Origin: CAZCTO01 sp964501725
GTDB lineage: Bacteria; Bacillota; Clostridia; Saccharofermentanales; Saccharofermentanaceae
Assembly (NCBI GenBank): GCA_964501725.1
Contig: CAZCTO010000008.1
Span: forward strand, 1 to 64,000
Direction: 5' to 3'
DNA length: 64,000 nucleotides
Shown here piece by piece: positions 48,876 through 57,109 of this stretch. The translations under genes and the position numbers were made by a program. Within the stretch, counting starts at the first letter, position 1. Every line of letters starts with the position of its first letter. The notes under the pieces are model-generated. The model had not been told where the DNA came from, made no database searches, and was given only the letters and a program-made list of their open reading frames with translations.

Positions 48876-50144
48876 CTATTCAGCAACGTAGGAAACAATT
48901 GAGGCATCAAACGCATTCAACTCCGACTGAACGTCCGCGCCGTCCCAGATATTACTGCTTGCGCTGTTTCCGGAGGCCCAGAATGCGCTCATCTGCGGAA
49001 CGGAAGGCATCGGGAAGGCATAATCCAACTGAGCAATGAAGCCTAGCGCGTATTCGCTGTCTACAGCAATCGGAATGGACGGAAGCCCTCCGGTAATCTC
49101 AAAACGGAGCTGTTGCATTTCTTCGCTGATCAGAAATTTTGCAAAAAGCTCGGCTTCTGCGGGGTGCTCCGAATAAGCGGATACGAACATGACTCTGGTT
49201 CCCGAGAAGGAAGCCGCAGGGATTGACTCCCCTGATAGTGCCGGCAAGGGAGCGATGCCGAAGTTGATTCCCGCTTTCTCAAAATTTGCAATGTTCCAAG
49301 GTCCTGAAATATGCATTGCTGCTGTTCCGGCCGCAAAAGCACCGTCAGCAGTACCGGTATTACAATCTGCTGAAGCCAGCGGAAGAACATCTCTCATTTT
49401 CTGGAATTCTTTCATACCTGCGACTGAATTCGCGGTAGCGAGATAAGAAGACGATACATCCGTTCCTCCCTCACCGAAAAGACGGTTGCCACCCTTTGTG
49501 GTGAAGAGAATGGAGTAATAAATGTTCGACACATCCATAATAAAACCATACTTGTCCGGATTAGCCGCATTGAAGGTCTTGGTCCAGTCGTACATTTCTG
49601 CCCATGTTTTCGGAAGCTCATCTTCGGATATCAGGTCTTTGTTGTAATAGAGCGCATACGTTTCCGCAGAAGTCGGATAACCGTACATGACACCGTCATA
49701 CGTAATAGCACTGGCGCAAGAGCCAAGGACGGCATCCGCAACAGCAGTCGGATCCGCGGTCGGGAGCACATGTCCGCCGACGACCAGTTCACCGAGTTTA
49801 TCATGCGGAGCGGCAAACAGATCCGGTCCGACTCCTGCAGGACCGTCGAGAGCGATTGCCGATGTGGAGTCACCGAGTTCCACGTTTACATACTTGATCG
49901 TAATATTCGGATTAATTTTTGTGAAAGCCTCTCCGGCCTTCATTACCCATTCATCAGGGCCTAATGTGGATTCCCAAACGACCAGTTCTACGGCCTTGGT
50001 AGTATCCGGAGCCTTTGTCGTGGTCGTTGCACTATCGGAAGGCTTTGCGGTTGTATCTGCTGTATCTCCGTCGGATTTGCATCCGGCAACAGCGGAGCCT
50101 AGCAGAGCAAGGGCCAGAAGTATTGCTAATAATTTCCTTTTCAT
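48876..50144 (-). CDS. ganS: sugar-binding lipoprotein, MalE-type (galacto-oligosaccharide importer)
   Basis: The 423-residue lipoprotein (lipobox SAVAGC, Cys18) has a Thr/Ala-rich linker and the extracellular solute-binding type 1 fold: ELVVWESTLGPDEWVMKAGEAFTKINPNITIKYVNVE, PDLFAAPHDKLGELVVGGHVLPT, and MHISGPWNIANFEKAGINFGIAPLPALSG. It binds oligosaccharides outside the cell and passes them to the two permeases. No ATPase gene is in the cluster; a shared MsmX-type ATPase elsewhere probably drives it, as in Bacillus. Start is the ATG at 50144 behind AAAGGTG; it follows the LacI gene. Confidence 0.9.
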   Translation of the reverse strand: MKRKLLAILLALALLGSAVAGCKSDGDTADTTAKPSDSATTTTKAPDTTKAVELVVWESTLGPDEWVMKAGEAFTKINPNITIKYVNVELGDSTSAIALDGPAGVGPDLFAAPHDKLGELVVGGHVLPTADPTAVADAVLGSCASAITYDGVMYGYPTSAETYALYYNKDLISEDELPKTWAEMYDWTKTFNAANPDKYGFIMDVSNIYYSILFTTKGGNRLFGEGGTDVSSSYLATANSVAGMKEFQKMRDVLPLASADCNTGTADGAFAAGTAAMHISGPWNIANFEKAGINFGIAPLPALSGESIPAASFSGTRVMFVSAYSEHPAEAELFAKFLISEEMQQLRFEITGGLPSIPIAVDSEYALGFIAQLDYAFPMPSVPQMSAFWASGNSASSNIWDGADVQSELNAFDASIVSYVAE

Positions 50145-50218
50145 AATATGCACCTTTCTTTCCAATAACAAACCGGATTGCTCGATTATTCACCGAACAA
50201 TACCATCTTAAAACGCCT

Positions 50219-51241
50219 CTACTGAGTTGATTTTTTCAGGACAATTTCGTAATTCAACGTTCTTCTTCTGGATACTTCTTTTTTCGAAATTAAATCCATT
50301 AAGCTCTGGCCGGTCACCACCCCCAATTCTTTCACATTAATTTCCAGGGCTGTTATGGGCGGATTGTAACACCGTAGAAATGCACTGTTATAAAACGAAG
50401 CCACCCTGACATCATCCGGGATCGTGAGTCCCATCATTTGAATCTTGGACAGAACCTGTCCGCAAATGGTGTCATCTCCGCAAAGAATGCATTCGGCTGA
50501 TCCTCTTATCGCATCTTCCACCCCCTTCTCGACAGCCGCGTGGCTGTCGACATTTTGAAAAATCAAACTCTTATCTATGCTTTCGCCGCGATTCTCAAAT
50601 GCCTTGGAATAGCCTTGAAAACGGCTTCCGTTAACGGCATGCTCTTCACTGCCGATAATCAGCGCAATTTTCTTGTTTCCCATGGCCAGCAGTACAGAGG
50701 TCAGTTTAAAACACGCTGCCGTATGATCCGTGTCAATTTGAATCAGATCCTCGTCGTCACTGGTACCGACGACGACAAACGGGACACCCGTTTTCTTAAG
50801 GTAGGCTGCCGCCAGATCATGCACCAGAAGACGCGTCAGGATAATCCCGTCCACCTTCCGGTTACGGACCAATCGCTTGAGTGCCGAAATGTTTTTCTCG
50901 ACAATGACGGTGACAACAACATCGTAGTCATGAGCTGCGGCAACCTCACATACGCCCAGAAGAAAGGTTTGGAAAAAGGGCATCTCGGCCAGATCCGAGT
51001 CCGCAGGGAAAATAACGCCAAGATTATATGTCTTGGACTGGGCCAGACTTCTGGCGATCAGGTTCGGCCTGTAATCAATTTCTTTGACAAAACGATTGAT
51101 CCGGGTTCGCGTTTCCTCGCTGATTCGGCCTTTTCCGGACAGCGCTCTGGAGACCGTCGATTTAGAAAGCTTCAATTCCCTCGAAATGTCATCGAGCGAC
51201 ACCCTCTTTTTTTCTTCTGTCTTTTCTTTTTCTTCTGTCAT
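50219..51241 (-). CDS. LacI-family transcriptional regulator of the galactan locus
   Basis: The 340-residue protein has the LacI helix-turn-helix near the N-terminus (VSLDDISRELKLSKSTVSRALSGKGRISEETRTRINRFVKEIDYRPN), the hinge, and a periplasmic-binding-like effector domain from about residue 70. A Lys/Glu-rich stretch of 12 residues precedes the DNA-binding domain. It probably represses the gan genes until galactobiose or galactose binds; two operator-like palindromes at 53348 and 53464 are the candidate sites. The ATG at 51241 has AAAGGGAAAAAC in front; a TTG seven codons upstream is less likely. It lies between ganB and ganS and is co-transcribed. Confidence 0.93.
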   Translation of the reverse strand: MTEEKEKTEEKKRVSLDDISRELKLSKSTVSRALSGKGRISEETRTRINRFVKEIDYRPNLIARSLAQSKTYNLGVIFPADSDLAEMPFFQTFLLGVCEVAAAHDYDVVVTVIVEKNISALKRLVRNRKVDGIILTRLLVHDLAAAYLKKTGVPFVVVGTSDDEDLIQIDTDHTAACFKLTSVLLAMGNKKIALIIGSEEHAVNGSRFQGYSKAFENRGESIDKSLIFQNVDSHAAVEKGVEDAIRGSAECILCGDDTICGQVLSKIQMMGLTIPDDVRVASFYNSAFLRCYNPPITALEINVKELGVVTGQSLMDLISKKEVSRRRTLNYEIVLKKSTQ

Positions 51242-51287
51242 GTTTTTCCCTTTCTTCCGCAAAATTACTTCTTAACGCAGAACATCT

Positions 51288-53273
51288 TCAGCCGGTTTGA
51301 TAGAGAAAAAAGTCATCCAGTGTGCCCCAGGACCCCGGTGCGCATTCCAAATCAACACCGATGGTAAGACTTCCGTCTTTCACTTCAATATTCTCAATTA
51401 ACGGTATTTGCCATTCCTGCCAACCTTCAAGTGAAACCTCTGTTTGTGATTTCAACCCCGAAACATTTGCGAAAAGAATAATCCGATCGCCGTCTTTTGA
51501 CTGATTTCCCTGAAGAGACGCGCTCAGGGCATACGTCCCCTCGGGAAGGCCGGTAAACGTTTGGGTCAATGTAAACGATACGTCTCCGACCGCCCAATAG
51601 TGGAATGAGTAATCTCCTGTATACGCGTCATCTTTTTTCTCCTGACGGTCCGTGCATTCCTTGGTGCCCTCGGGATACATAACTACCCAGGCACTCATGT
51701 CTTCCTCTTCAAAGCTGAAGTTCTGAACGAAATTCCTCGGCTGAACATTTACCTTACAAATGACCTTCTGCGGCCATCCGACCAGATCTCCCGTCACCTG
51801 ATAGGTTCCGGCGGCGGCATTATCTCCTAAAGTCACAATTTGCGCGATCTTCGCCTGCTCCTCCGCATTCCAGGTCACCGGCAGAAGTTCGGAAACCCCG
51901 TCGTTATAAATTGCTGTTACCTCCTGCGGTAAAATGAATTGATCCCCCATCGTTACGGCAATTGTCAGCCCCTTCACCGCGTCGATTTCCCGATCGGACA
52001 AATGACCCGGCTGTGCATACTTAAACACATACAAAGAATCAAGCGGTACACCGTTCGCATCGAAAAGTGCCTGATTTTCGACCGCACATCCGCCATACCA
52101 GACACCGGCATCCGCCGCGTCATATGCGCCCGCGTAACTGGAGGCCCAGCCCGAGCCGTATTTTTCCCATAAGAGCTTATTGCTTTCTTCCGCCGACGCG
52201 GGGCCTACCCCAATCCACGCCGGTTCCCAGTAAAAAACGCCGACGCCCGCGTCGCCGAGACCGGAGATCGCTTTGATCACATCGCTTAACATGTTTGCCT
52301 GTCCCTGAACAGTCGCGGGATACTCCGCCAAATCGGACTCCCTCGATATTGTATTGTCATGGCCGTCCATGTCCTCAAGAGAATAGGCGTAGGCGGTTTC
52401 AGCCACCATGACTTTTTTTCCGTACTTATCGGCGATTTGACCCAGAAGATCCGTAAGGTTATCCAGGCTGCCGTGCCAGTAGGGATAAAAAGAAGAAGCA
52501 AATACATCATAGTCAACTTCGTAGCGCATCAGATAATTCGCGTATGCCGCGTAAGCGTTTTTCGTCTCGGGATTGGTAAAATGAATCACGACCAGGATTT
52601 CTTTATCGTATGTCGCGGCGGCCTCCCGGACAGCCCGGCTTCCGGCATTCAACAGCAGCGCCATGTTCGACCATACCGTCACACCGGCAACTCCGTTATT
52701 GATTTCATTGCCGATCTGTACCATCCCGACGTCTACGCCGTTATCCAGCAGTTGCTTCAGACAAGCCCGGGTAAATTCAAAAAGACTGTCTTCTTTTTCG
52801 GAAACACTCATGCCCTCCCACGCCTTGGGCTCCATTTGCTTGCCCGGGTCGGCCCAAAAGTCGGAGTAGTGAAAATCAACGAACACCTTCATGCCCTGAG
52901 CGCTTGCCCGTTTACCGATCTCGACGGCCTTTTCAATATCACATGTTCCCCCGCCGTAGCCGTTACCGTTGCTGTCAAAGGGATCATTCCAAATTCGAAT
53001 CCGTACATAATTCACGCCGGCATCCTTCAGTGTGACGAAAATGTCCTGCGCCTTGCCGCTTTTGTCCTTAAATACAACGCCGCTGTTTTCAAGCGAAATC
53101 ACACTGGAAATATCCACCCCCTTGGCAAAACTGTCATTCAGTCCGTCATTGGGTGAAATATATATATCTATGGGAGAGAGTGCGGGAGATTTGTTAAAAT
53201 TACACGAGGCCGCAGTAAATCCTGACGCCGCGATCAGAAAAGCGAGTAAGATTGAGAAAGCTTTGCTCTTCAT
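51288..53273 (-). CDS. ganB: secreted arabinogalactan endo-beta-1,4-galactanase (GH53)
   Basis: The 661-residue lipoprotein (lipobox TAASC, Cys24) is an endo-galactanase that cuts beta-1,4-galactan outside the cell. The GH53 barrel (about 50-410) has FAKGVDISSVISLENSGVVF, YVRIRIWNDPFDSNGNGYGGG, FHYSDFWADPGKQ, VQIGNEINNG (acid/base Glu190) and VMVAETAYAY (nucleophile Glu292). A beta-sandwich of the Big_4 type (about 430-520) and a carbohydrate-binding-like C-terminal module (about 525-660; NFVQNFSFEEEDMSAW) follow, the latter of the CBM61-like kind that binds beta-galactan. It is the first gene after the gan promoter. Confidence 0.94.
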   Translation of the reverse strand: MKSKAFSILLAFLIAASGFTAASCNFNKSPALSPIDIYISPNDGLNDSFAKGVDISSVISLENSGVVFKDKSGKAQDIFVTLKDAGVNYVRIRIWNDPFDSNGNGYGGGTCDIEKAVEIGKRASAQGMKVFVDFHYSDFWADPGKQMEPKAWEGMSVSEKEDSLFEFTRACLKQLLDNGVDVGMVQIGNEINNGVAGVTVWSNMALLLNAGSRAVREAAATYDKEILVVIHFTNPETKNAYAAYANYLMRYEVDYDVFASSFYPYWHGSLDNLTDLLGQIADKYGKKVMVAETAYAYSLEDMDGHDNTISRESDLAEYPATVQGQANMLSDVIKAISGLGDAGVGVFYWEPAWIGVGPASAEESNKLLWEKYGSGWASSYAGAYDAADAGVWYGGCAVENQALFDANGVPLDSLYVFKYAQPGHLSDREIDAVKGLTIAVTMGDQFILPQEVTAIYNDGVSELLPVTWNAEEQAKIAQIVTLGDNAAAGTYQVTGDLVGWPQKVICKVNVQPRNFVQNFSFEEEDMSAWVVMYPEGTKECTDRQEKKDDAYTGDYSFHYWAVGDVSFTLTQTFTGLPEGTYALSASLQGNQSKDGDRIILFANVSGLKSQTEVSLEGWQEWQIPLIENIEVKDGSLTIGVDLECAPGSWGTLDDFFLYQTG

Positions 53274-53347
53274 ATTGAAATACCTGACAGCTTAGAGACT
53301 GTTTCTTCGTTTCTTATCGAAGACCGGCTCGAAAAGCACCCGCATGC

Positions 53348-53479
53348 GCAACCGTTTGCTCACATCATCATCTTACACAATGATACAGCCCTTGTCAATC
53401 CGCCTTTTTCGGGTTATCTTTAGGCGAAACGTTTAGTTTATTTGATCAATTCGTTTGATATGTTGCGCAACGTTGCGCA
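53348..53479 (-). promoter_or_regulatory. gan promoter flanked by two LacI-type operators
   Basis: On the minus strand TTGACA (53393-53398) and TAAGAT (53370-53375) are 17 bp apart. Upstream of the promoter lies the perfect 16-bp palindrome TGCGCAACGTTGCGCA (53464-53479); at the predicted transcription start lies the related GCAAACGGTTGC (53348-53359, 10 of 12 positions symmetric). Both have the central CG and GCAA/TTGC arms expected of LacI-family operators. Their spacing of about 120 bp would allow looping. AAACGTTT (53427-53434) is a possible third half-type site. Confidence 0.8.
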
Positions 53480-53552
53480 TTGTGATGGTCTATTACTGAT
53501 TACGGCAGCGTGCCTCCGTGAAATGGTCCAATCAATAAAATCTTTTCGACAT

Positions 53553-53598
53553 AAAAAAACTGCCTCATCCGACTTGTAACAAGTCATTAGAGACAGTT
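53553..53598 (-). terminator. terminator of the tRNA-Met-tRNA-Glu unit
   Basis: On the minus strand AACTGTCTC ... GAGGCAGTT encloses an inner stem GACTTG/CAAGTC and is followed by seven T residues (53551-53557). Confidence 0.85.
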
Positions 53599-53609
53599 CC
53601 CTGTTTTAT

Positions 53610-53684
53610 TGGTGACCCGTAGGAGAATCGAACTCCTGACTTCGCCGTGAAAGGGCGATGTCTTAACCTCTTGACCAACGGGCC
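53610..53684 (-). tRNA. tRNA-Glu (UUC)
   Basis: Acceptor GGCCCGT/ACGGGTC, anticodon loop CTTTCAC (TTC), T arm AGGAGTTCGATTCTCCT and encoded CCA. It is downstream of tRNA-Met in the same transcript, five bases apart. Confidence 0.97.
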
Positions 53685-53689
53685 ACATC

Positions 53690-53766
53690 TGGTAGCGGCA
53701 GTGGGATTCGAACCTACGACCTGCCGGGTATGAACCGGACGCTCTGGCCAACTGAGCTATGCCGCC
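53690..53766 (-). tRNA. tRNA-Met (CAU), elongator type
   Basis: Acceptor GGCGGCA/TGCCGCT, D arm AGCTCAGTTGGCCAGAGC, anticodon loop TTCATAC (CAT), T arm GTAGGTTCGAATCCCAC and CCA. The first base pair G-T/C and loop match elongator Met rather than initiator. Lysidine Ile-CAU is a less likely alternative. Confidence 0.93.
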
Positions 53767-53804
53767 ATAACCACAGTTTTGCGCTTTTTTCGCAACGCTA
53801 TTCG

Positions 53805-53833
53805 ATTCTAGCAGTAGAGTATTGCCTTGTCAA
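53805..53833 (-). promoter_or_regulatory. promoter of the tRNA-Met-tRNA-Glu unit
   Basis: On the minus strand TTGACA (53828-53833) and TAGAAT (53805-53810) with a 17-bp spacer, about 40 bp upstream of the tRNA-Met gene. Confidence 0.88.
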
Positions 53834-53921
53834 GAAATTATTCTTGCGGTTCCGGCTTTTCCCGTCACAAGTATATGCAGCAGGCTTATAGGGCATAAAA
53901 ATGATCTTCCGGGGACCGTCA

Positions 53922-54575
53922 TCAGGAGATTTCAAACCACTGACCGTTCTTATGGCTCGGGAGCGCGTATCCGGCGATCTTCACTTGCTCTGCGGTTGCC
54001 GGTCCGTGATAATCAATTTTCCAGTTGGCCTGATTTGCGTCCGCGACCATTCGGATCAATTCGTAAGTGTATTCTTCGCCTCCCAGATCAAAGCGCAGCA
54101 GGATGTAAACCGGATTGTTGTCAGCGATTACGAGGGTCGCGGGGAAAGCAGTCTCCTCGGCGTAATATTTGGGAATGATCCAATCACTGATCTGAAAACG
54201 CGCATGGACTGTTCCCGGTAAAAGCTCGGTCCGGAGCCTTTCGCGCAAACCGTTCTCTTCATAAGAAGGCACGCGAAGCGACCGGCTGTCTTCCATATAT
54301 GTATCGACGTCCATCGTACCGGAAAGATATTGCGCCTCAAGCCTCCCGTATCGTTCGGCCGCGATCTCGTAACGGTTACTGATCGTTGCCCGATAGGATA
54401 AGAGTAAAAAGACGGATACCATCACAATCAGTCCGGAAATCAGCGCGGCAGGAAGCCATTGAAAGCGCGCTTTTTCACCCGGTTTACGTATGATTATGCG
54501 CTTCATATTAAAGGCGATCAGAGGGATCACCACAAGTGCCAGGATGGAAAGGTAGATCAGCTTTGCGGTCTGCAT
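53922..54575 (-). CDS. hypothetical membrane-anchored protein
   Basis: The 217-residue protein has two membrane segments (about residues 5-23 and 42-60) separated by the basic segment KRIIIRKPGEKARFQW, and an extracytoplasmic domain of about 150 residues with ISDWIIPKYYAEETAFPATLVIADNNPVYILLRFDLGGEEYTYELIRMV. I do not recognise it. It follows the amino-acid ATPase gene after 8 bp on the same strand, so it is probably co-transcribed with that importer, without an obvious role in it. Start ATG at 54575 after AGGAGAATAA. Confidence 0.7.
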   Translation of the reverse strand: MQTAKLIYLSILALVVIPLIAFNMKRIIIRKPGEKARFQWLPAALISGLIVMVSVFLLLSYRATISNRYEIAAERYGRLEAQYLSGTMDVDTYMEDSRSLRVPSYEENGLRERLRTELLPGTVHARFQISDWIIPKYYAEETAFPATLVIADNNPVYILLRFDLGGEEYTYELIRMVADANQANWKIDYHGPATAEQVKIAGYALPSHKNGQWFEIS

Positions 54576-54583
54576 TTATTCTC

Positions 54584-55306
54584 CTATAGTACTTTACTGA
54601 GGAAAGCCTTGGTTCTCGGTTTCTGCGGATGATCGAATATTTGAACCGGTGTACCTTCTTCGTAAATAATTCCTTCATCCATGTAGAGGATCCGGTCGGC
54701 AACTTCACGCGCGAAACCCATCTCATGGGTAACGACGACCATAGTCATGCCGCTTTTCGCAAGTTCCTTCATGACATCCAGAACCTCGCCGACCATTTCC
54801 GGATCCAGGGCCGAGGTGGGTTCGTCAAAAAGCATGATTTCCGGGTTCATGGCTAACGCCCGCGCGATGGCAACACGCTGCTTCTGGCCGCCGGAAAGAC
54901 GGTTCGGATACTCACTCTCTTTGTCTTCGAGTCCGACGCGTTTAAGGAGCACCATGGCGTCCTCCCGGGCCTTTTCAGGCGGTGTGCGAAGGACTTTTTC
55001 GGGCGCAAGAGTGATATTTCCGATTACGCTTAGGTTCGGAAAAAGATTAAACTGCTGGAAAACCATTCCGGCCTTCCGGCGAAGACTGTCGATATCCTTG
55101 CGGTGTTCAAGTATGGAAACATTATCGAGGATAATGTCGCCCCGGGTCGGTTCCTCAAGAAGGTTCAGGCACCTGAGGAAAGTGCTTTTCCCGGAGCCGG
55201 ACGGTCCGATGACACACACGACCTCGCCGCGCTTAATCTCGACATTGATCCCCTTAAGTACCTCTAAAGTACCGAATTTTTTGTGGAGGCCCGTTACGCT
55301 AATCAC
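54584..55306 (-). CDS. polar amino-acid ABC transporter ATP-binding protein (GlnQ-like)
   Basis: The 240-residue ATPase is of the glutamine/arginine importer type: Walker A GPSGSGKST, VFQQFNLFPNLSVIGNITLAP (Q-loop), LSGGQKQRVAIARALAM (signature), MLFDEPTSALDPEMVGEVL (Walker B and D-loop) and THEMGFAREVADR (H-loop). The chosen start is the GTG at 55306 with AAAGGAGG upstream; the frame is open a little further, but that part overlaps the ribosome site. It overlaps the permease gene by 8 bp. Confidence 0.94.
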   Translation of the reverse strand: MISVTGLHKKFGTLEVLKGINVEIKRGEVVCVIGPSGSGKSTFLRCLNLLEEPTRGDIILDNVSILEHRKDIDSLRRKAGMVFQQFNLFPNLSVIGNITLAPEKVLRTPPEKAREDAMVLLKRVGLEDKESEYPNRLSGGQKQRVAIARALAMNPEIMLFDEPTSALDPEMVGEVLDVMKELAKSGMTMVVVTHEMGFAREVADRILYMDEGIIYEEGTPVQIFDHPQKPRTKAFLSKVL

Positions 55307-55988
55307 TTTCGCGGAACCTCCTTTCAAGCCGGTTTAAACCGGCCGCCATGGTCATTGTAAGCATCAGATAAATATAGGCGACACACAGAGGCGCAACCAT
55401 GCCGTTATAGGTCAGACTGGATATCTGCTGACCGCCTTTATTAAGGTCAACGATGCTGATGTATCCCGCAATCGCAGTTTCTTTCAGCAACACGATGAAC
55501 TCATTTCCCAGCGCCGGAAGGACATTTTTGATTGCCTGAGGAATAACGATGTAGCGGAGTGTCTGTCCGCCGGAAAGACCCAAGGACCTTCCGGCCTCCG
55601 TCTGCCCCTTGTCCACTGCAAGAATTCCCGCACGAACAATTTCAGCAACATATGCTCCGCTGTTGATGCCGAAAGCAATAGAGGCAATCACCATCGCCGG
55701 AAGTCCGGATTTGGCAAGAATAACAAAATAGATAACCGTCAGTTGGACAACCGCAGGAGTCCCTCGGATGACCGAGATATAGACATTGGCAAAAGCCGCG
55801 GAGATGCCTTTGTTGCGAATCTTGAACACCGCAACCAAAAGTCCGAGTACCACTCCGATCACGGCGGCGTACAGCGTCAACTGAACCGATCTCGAAAAAC
55901 CGCTGACCAGAAAACGATACCTGTCTTCTTTGATCAGTGCCTGATAAATCATATTCGAAAAATCGTTCACGAATGAATCGAAAAACAC
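55299..55988 (-). CDS. polar amino-acid ABC permease (GlnP/HisM-like)
   Basis: The 229-residue permease has about five membrane helices and the HisM-family pattern: FLVSGFSRSVQLTLYAAVIGVVLGLLVA, YISVIRGTPAVVQLTVIYF, and EAGRSLGLSGGQTLRYIVIPQAIKNVLPALGNEFIVLLKETAI. The start is the GTG at 55988, which has GGAGGGC ten bases upstream; the longer in-frame reading runs into the terminator hairpin region. It lies 88 bp after the binding-protein gene, with a hairpin between them. Confidence 0.92.
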   Translation of the reverse strand: MFFDSFVNDFSNMIYQALIKEDRYRFLVSGFSRSVQLTLYAAVIGVVLGLLVAVFKIRNKGISAAFANVYISVIRGTPAVVQLTVIYFVILAKSGLPAMVIASIAFGINSGAYVAEIVRAGILAVDKGQTEAGRSLGLSGGQTLRYIVIPQAIKNVLPALGNEFIVLLKETAIAGYISIVDLNKGGQQISSLTYNGMVAPLCVAYIYLMLTMTMAAGLNRLERRFRESD

Positions 55989-56030
55989 TTTATGACAGCC
56001 CTCCGCCACGCAGAACAATCTCAAAAAGAC

Positions 56031-56063
56031 AAGGACCCCTTCTTTTATTAAAAAGGGGTCCTT
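56031..56063 (-). terminator. attenuating terminator between glnH- and glnP-like genes
   Basis: On the minus strand AAGGACCCCTT... pairs with AAGGGGTCCTT (11 bp), followed by GTCTTTTT. Its position behind the binding-protein gene would lower permease and ATPase expression relative to the binding protein, as in many importer operons. Confidence 0.75.
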
Positions 56064-56076
56064 CCGGGTTCAGAAA

Positions 56077-56910
56077 TTACTTAATATACTTATCTACGAT
56101 CTTGTCGAACTCGCCGTTCTCCTTTATTGCGGCAAGCGCTGCGTTGACATTACCCAGAAGCACGTCGTTGCCTTTGGCTACAGCCATTGCATACTTCTCA
56201 TCCGCGAATTCGCCCTCGATCAGAACCAAGTCTGCGTTGCTTTCCGCGTATTCCTTTGCGGGGTTATTGTCAATAATAACGGCATCAACCTGTCCGTTCT
56301 TAAGTGCTTCTACAGCAAGCATGCCGCTTGCGAATCCCTTGATGTCATTATCAGGATCATCCACGATGTCTTCCGCACAAAAACTTCCCGTTGTTCCGGT
56401 TTGAACACCGATAATTTTCCCTTCCAAATCCGCGATTCCGGTATACCCCGAATCTTTCAGAACGATGACAGTCTGTGCCGCAGTATAGTAGGGAGTTGTA
56501 AAATCCATTGCCTCTTCGCGGTCCGGTGTCACAGTGAATCCGGCGGCTATAATATCAATCTGCCCATTGGCCAGCGCTGTCGGCAATGCATCAAATTCCA
56601 TGTCTACGATTTCGAGTTCAACTCCGAGTTCCTGTGCGATCAACTCCATCATCTCGGCATCCACGCCGACAATACCGTCGCCCTCCGGATATTCAAAAGG
56701 AGGGAAAGCGGCATTAGTGCCCATTACCAGCACTTTAGGATCTTTGGTTCCTATCTCCGCCTCTGTCGGAGCGGCCGTTGTGGCCGCTGTTGTTGTGACG
56801 GAAGCACTCGATGCGGTCGTTGACTCTTTTACTTCTCCCGCGCAACCGATCAGTGAAAAAACCATCATAAGGCTTACTACCAGTGCTGTTATTTTGAATA
56901 ACTTCTTCAT
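56077..56910 (-). CDS. polar amino-acid-binding lipoprotein (GlnH/FliY-like)
   Basis: The 277-residue lipoprotein (lipobox FSLIGC, Cys23) has a Ser/Thr linker and a bacterial SBP_bac_3 domain: KVLVMGTNAAFPPFEYPEGDGIVGVDAEMMELIAQELGVELEIVDMEFDALPTALANGQIDIIAAGFTVTPDREEAMDFTTPYY is the ligand-binding N-lobe, and IIGVQTGTTGSFCAEDIV the hinge. The conserved Arg-Asp pair for alpha-amino and carboxylate groups appears as TPDREE and NNPAKEY. Exact amino acid not decidable. Start ATG at 56910 after AGGGAGGATAT. Confidence 0.94.
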   Translation of the reverse strand: MKKLFKITALVVSLMMVFSLIGCAGEVKESTTASSASVTTTAATTAAPTEAEIGTKDPKVLVMGTNAAFPPFEYPEGDGIVGVDAEMMELIAQELGVELEIVDMEFDALPTALANGQIDIIAAGFTVTPDREEAMDFTTPYYTAAQTVIVLKDSGYTGIADLEGKIIGVQTGTTGSFCAEDIVDDPDNDIKGFASGMLAVEALKNGQVDAVIIDNNPAKEYAESNADLVLIEGEFADEKYAMAVAKGNDVLLGNVNAALAAIKENGEFDKIVDKYIK

Positions 56911-56929
56911 ATATCCTCCCTAAAACGCA

Positions 56930-56948
56930 AACGCGGCAATGCCGCGTT
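56930..56948 (-). other. leader hairpin before the glnH-like gene
   Basis: AACGCGGC-ATT-GCCGCGTT, 8-bp perfect stem in the 5' leader, followed by TGCGTTTTAGGGAGG. It may act as a weak attenuator or protect the 5' end. Confidence 0.6.
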
Positions 56949-56967
56949 GATTTCTTATAACATCATT

Positions 56968-56996
56968 ACACTACTCACAAAACGTTCTTTTGTCAA
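56968..56996 (-). promoter_or_regulatory. promoter of the amino-acid importer operon
   Basis: On the minus strand TTGACA (56991-56996) and TAGTGT (56968-56973) are 17 bp apart. Confidence 0.7.
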
Positions 56997-57109
56997 TTAG
57001 CAATTCTTTTAGAATTAGCTTGATTGTCGGAAAAAAGGCTCATCGTCGTATTGTTTTTCCGCATCTCCGGAGACAACCGGGTATGATGAACCTAATCAAA
57101 GGAGAAGCT

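Larger units (their letters stand above)
53274..53609 (-). other. intergenic region upstream of ganB
   Basis: The 336-bp gap holds the gan promoter, two LacI-type operators and the tRNA terminator listed separately; the stretch 53480-53552 shows nothing further. Confidence 0.7.
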
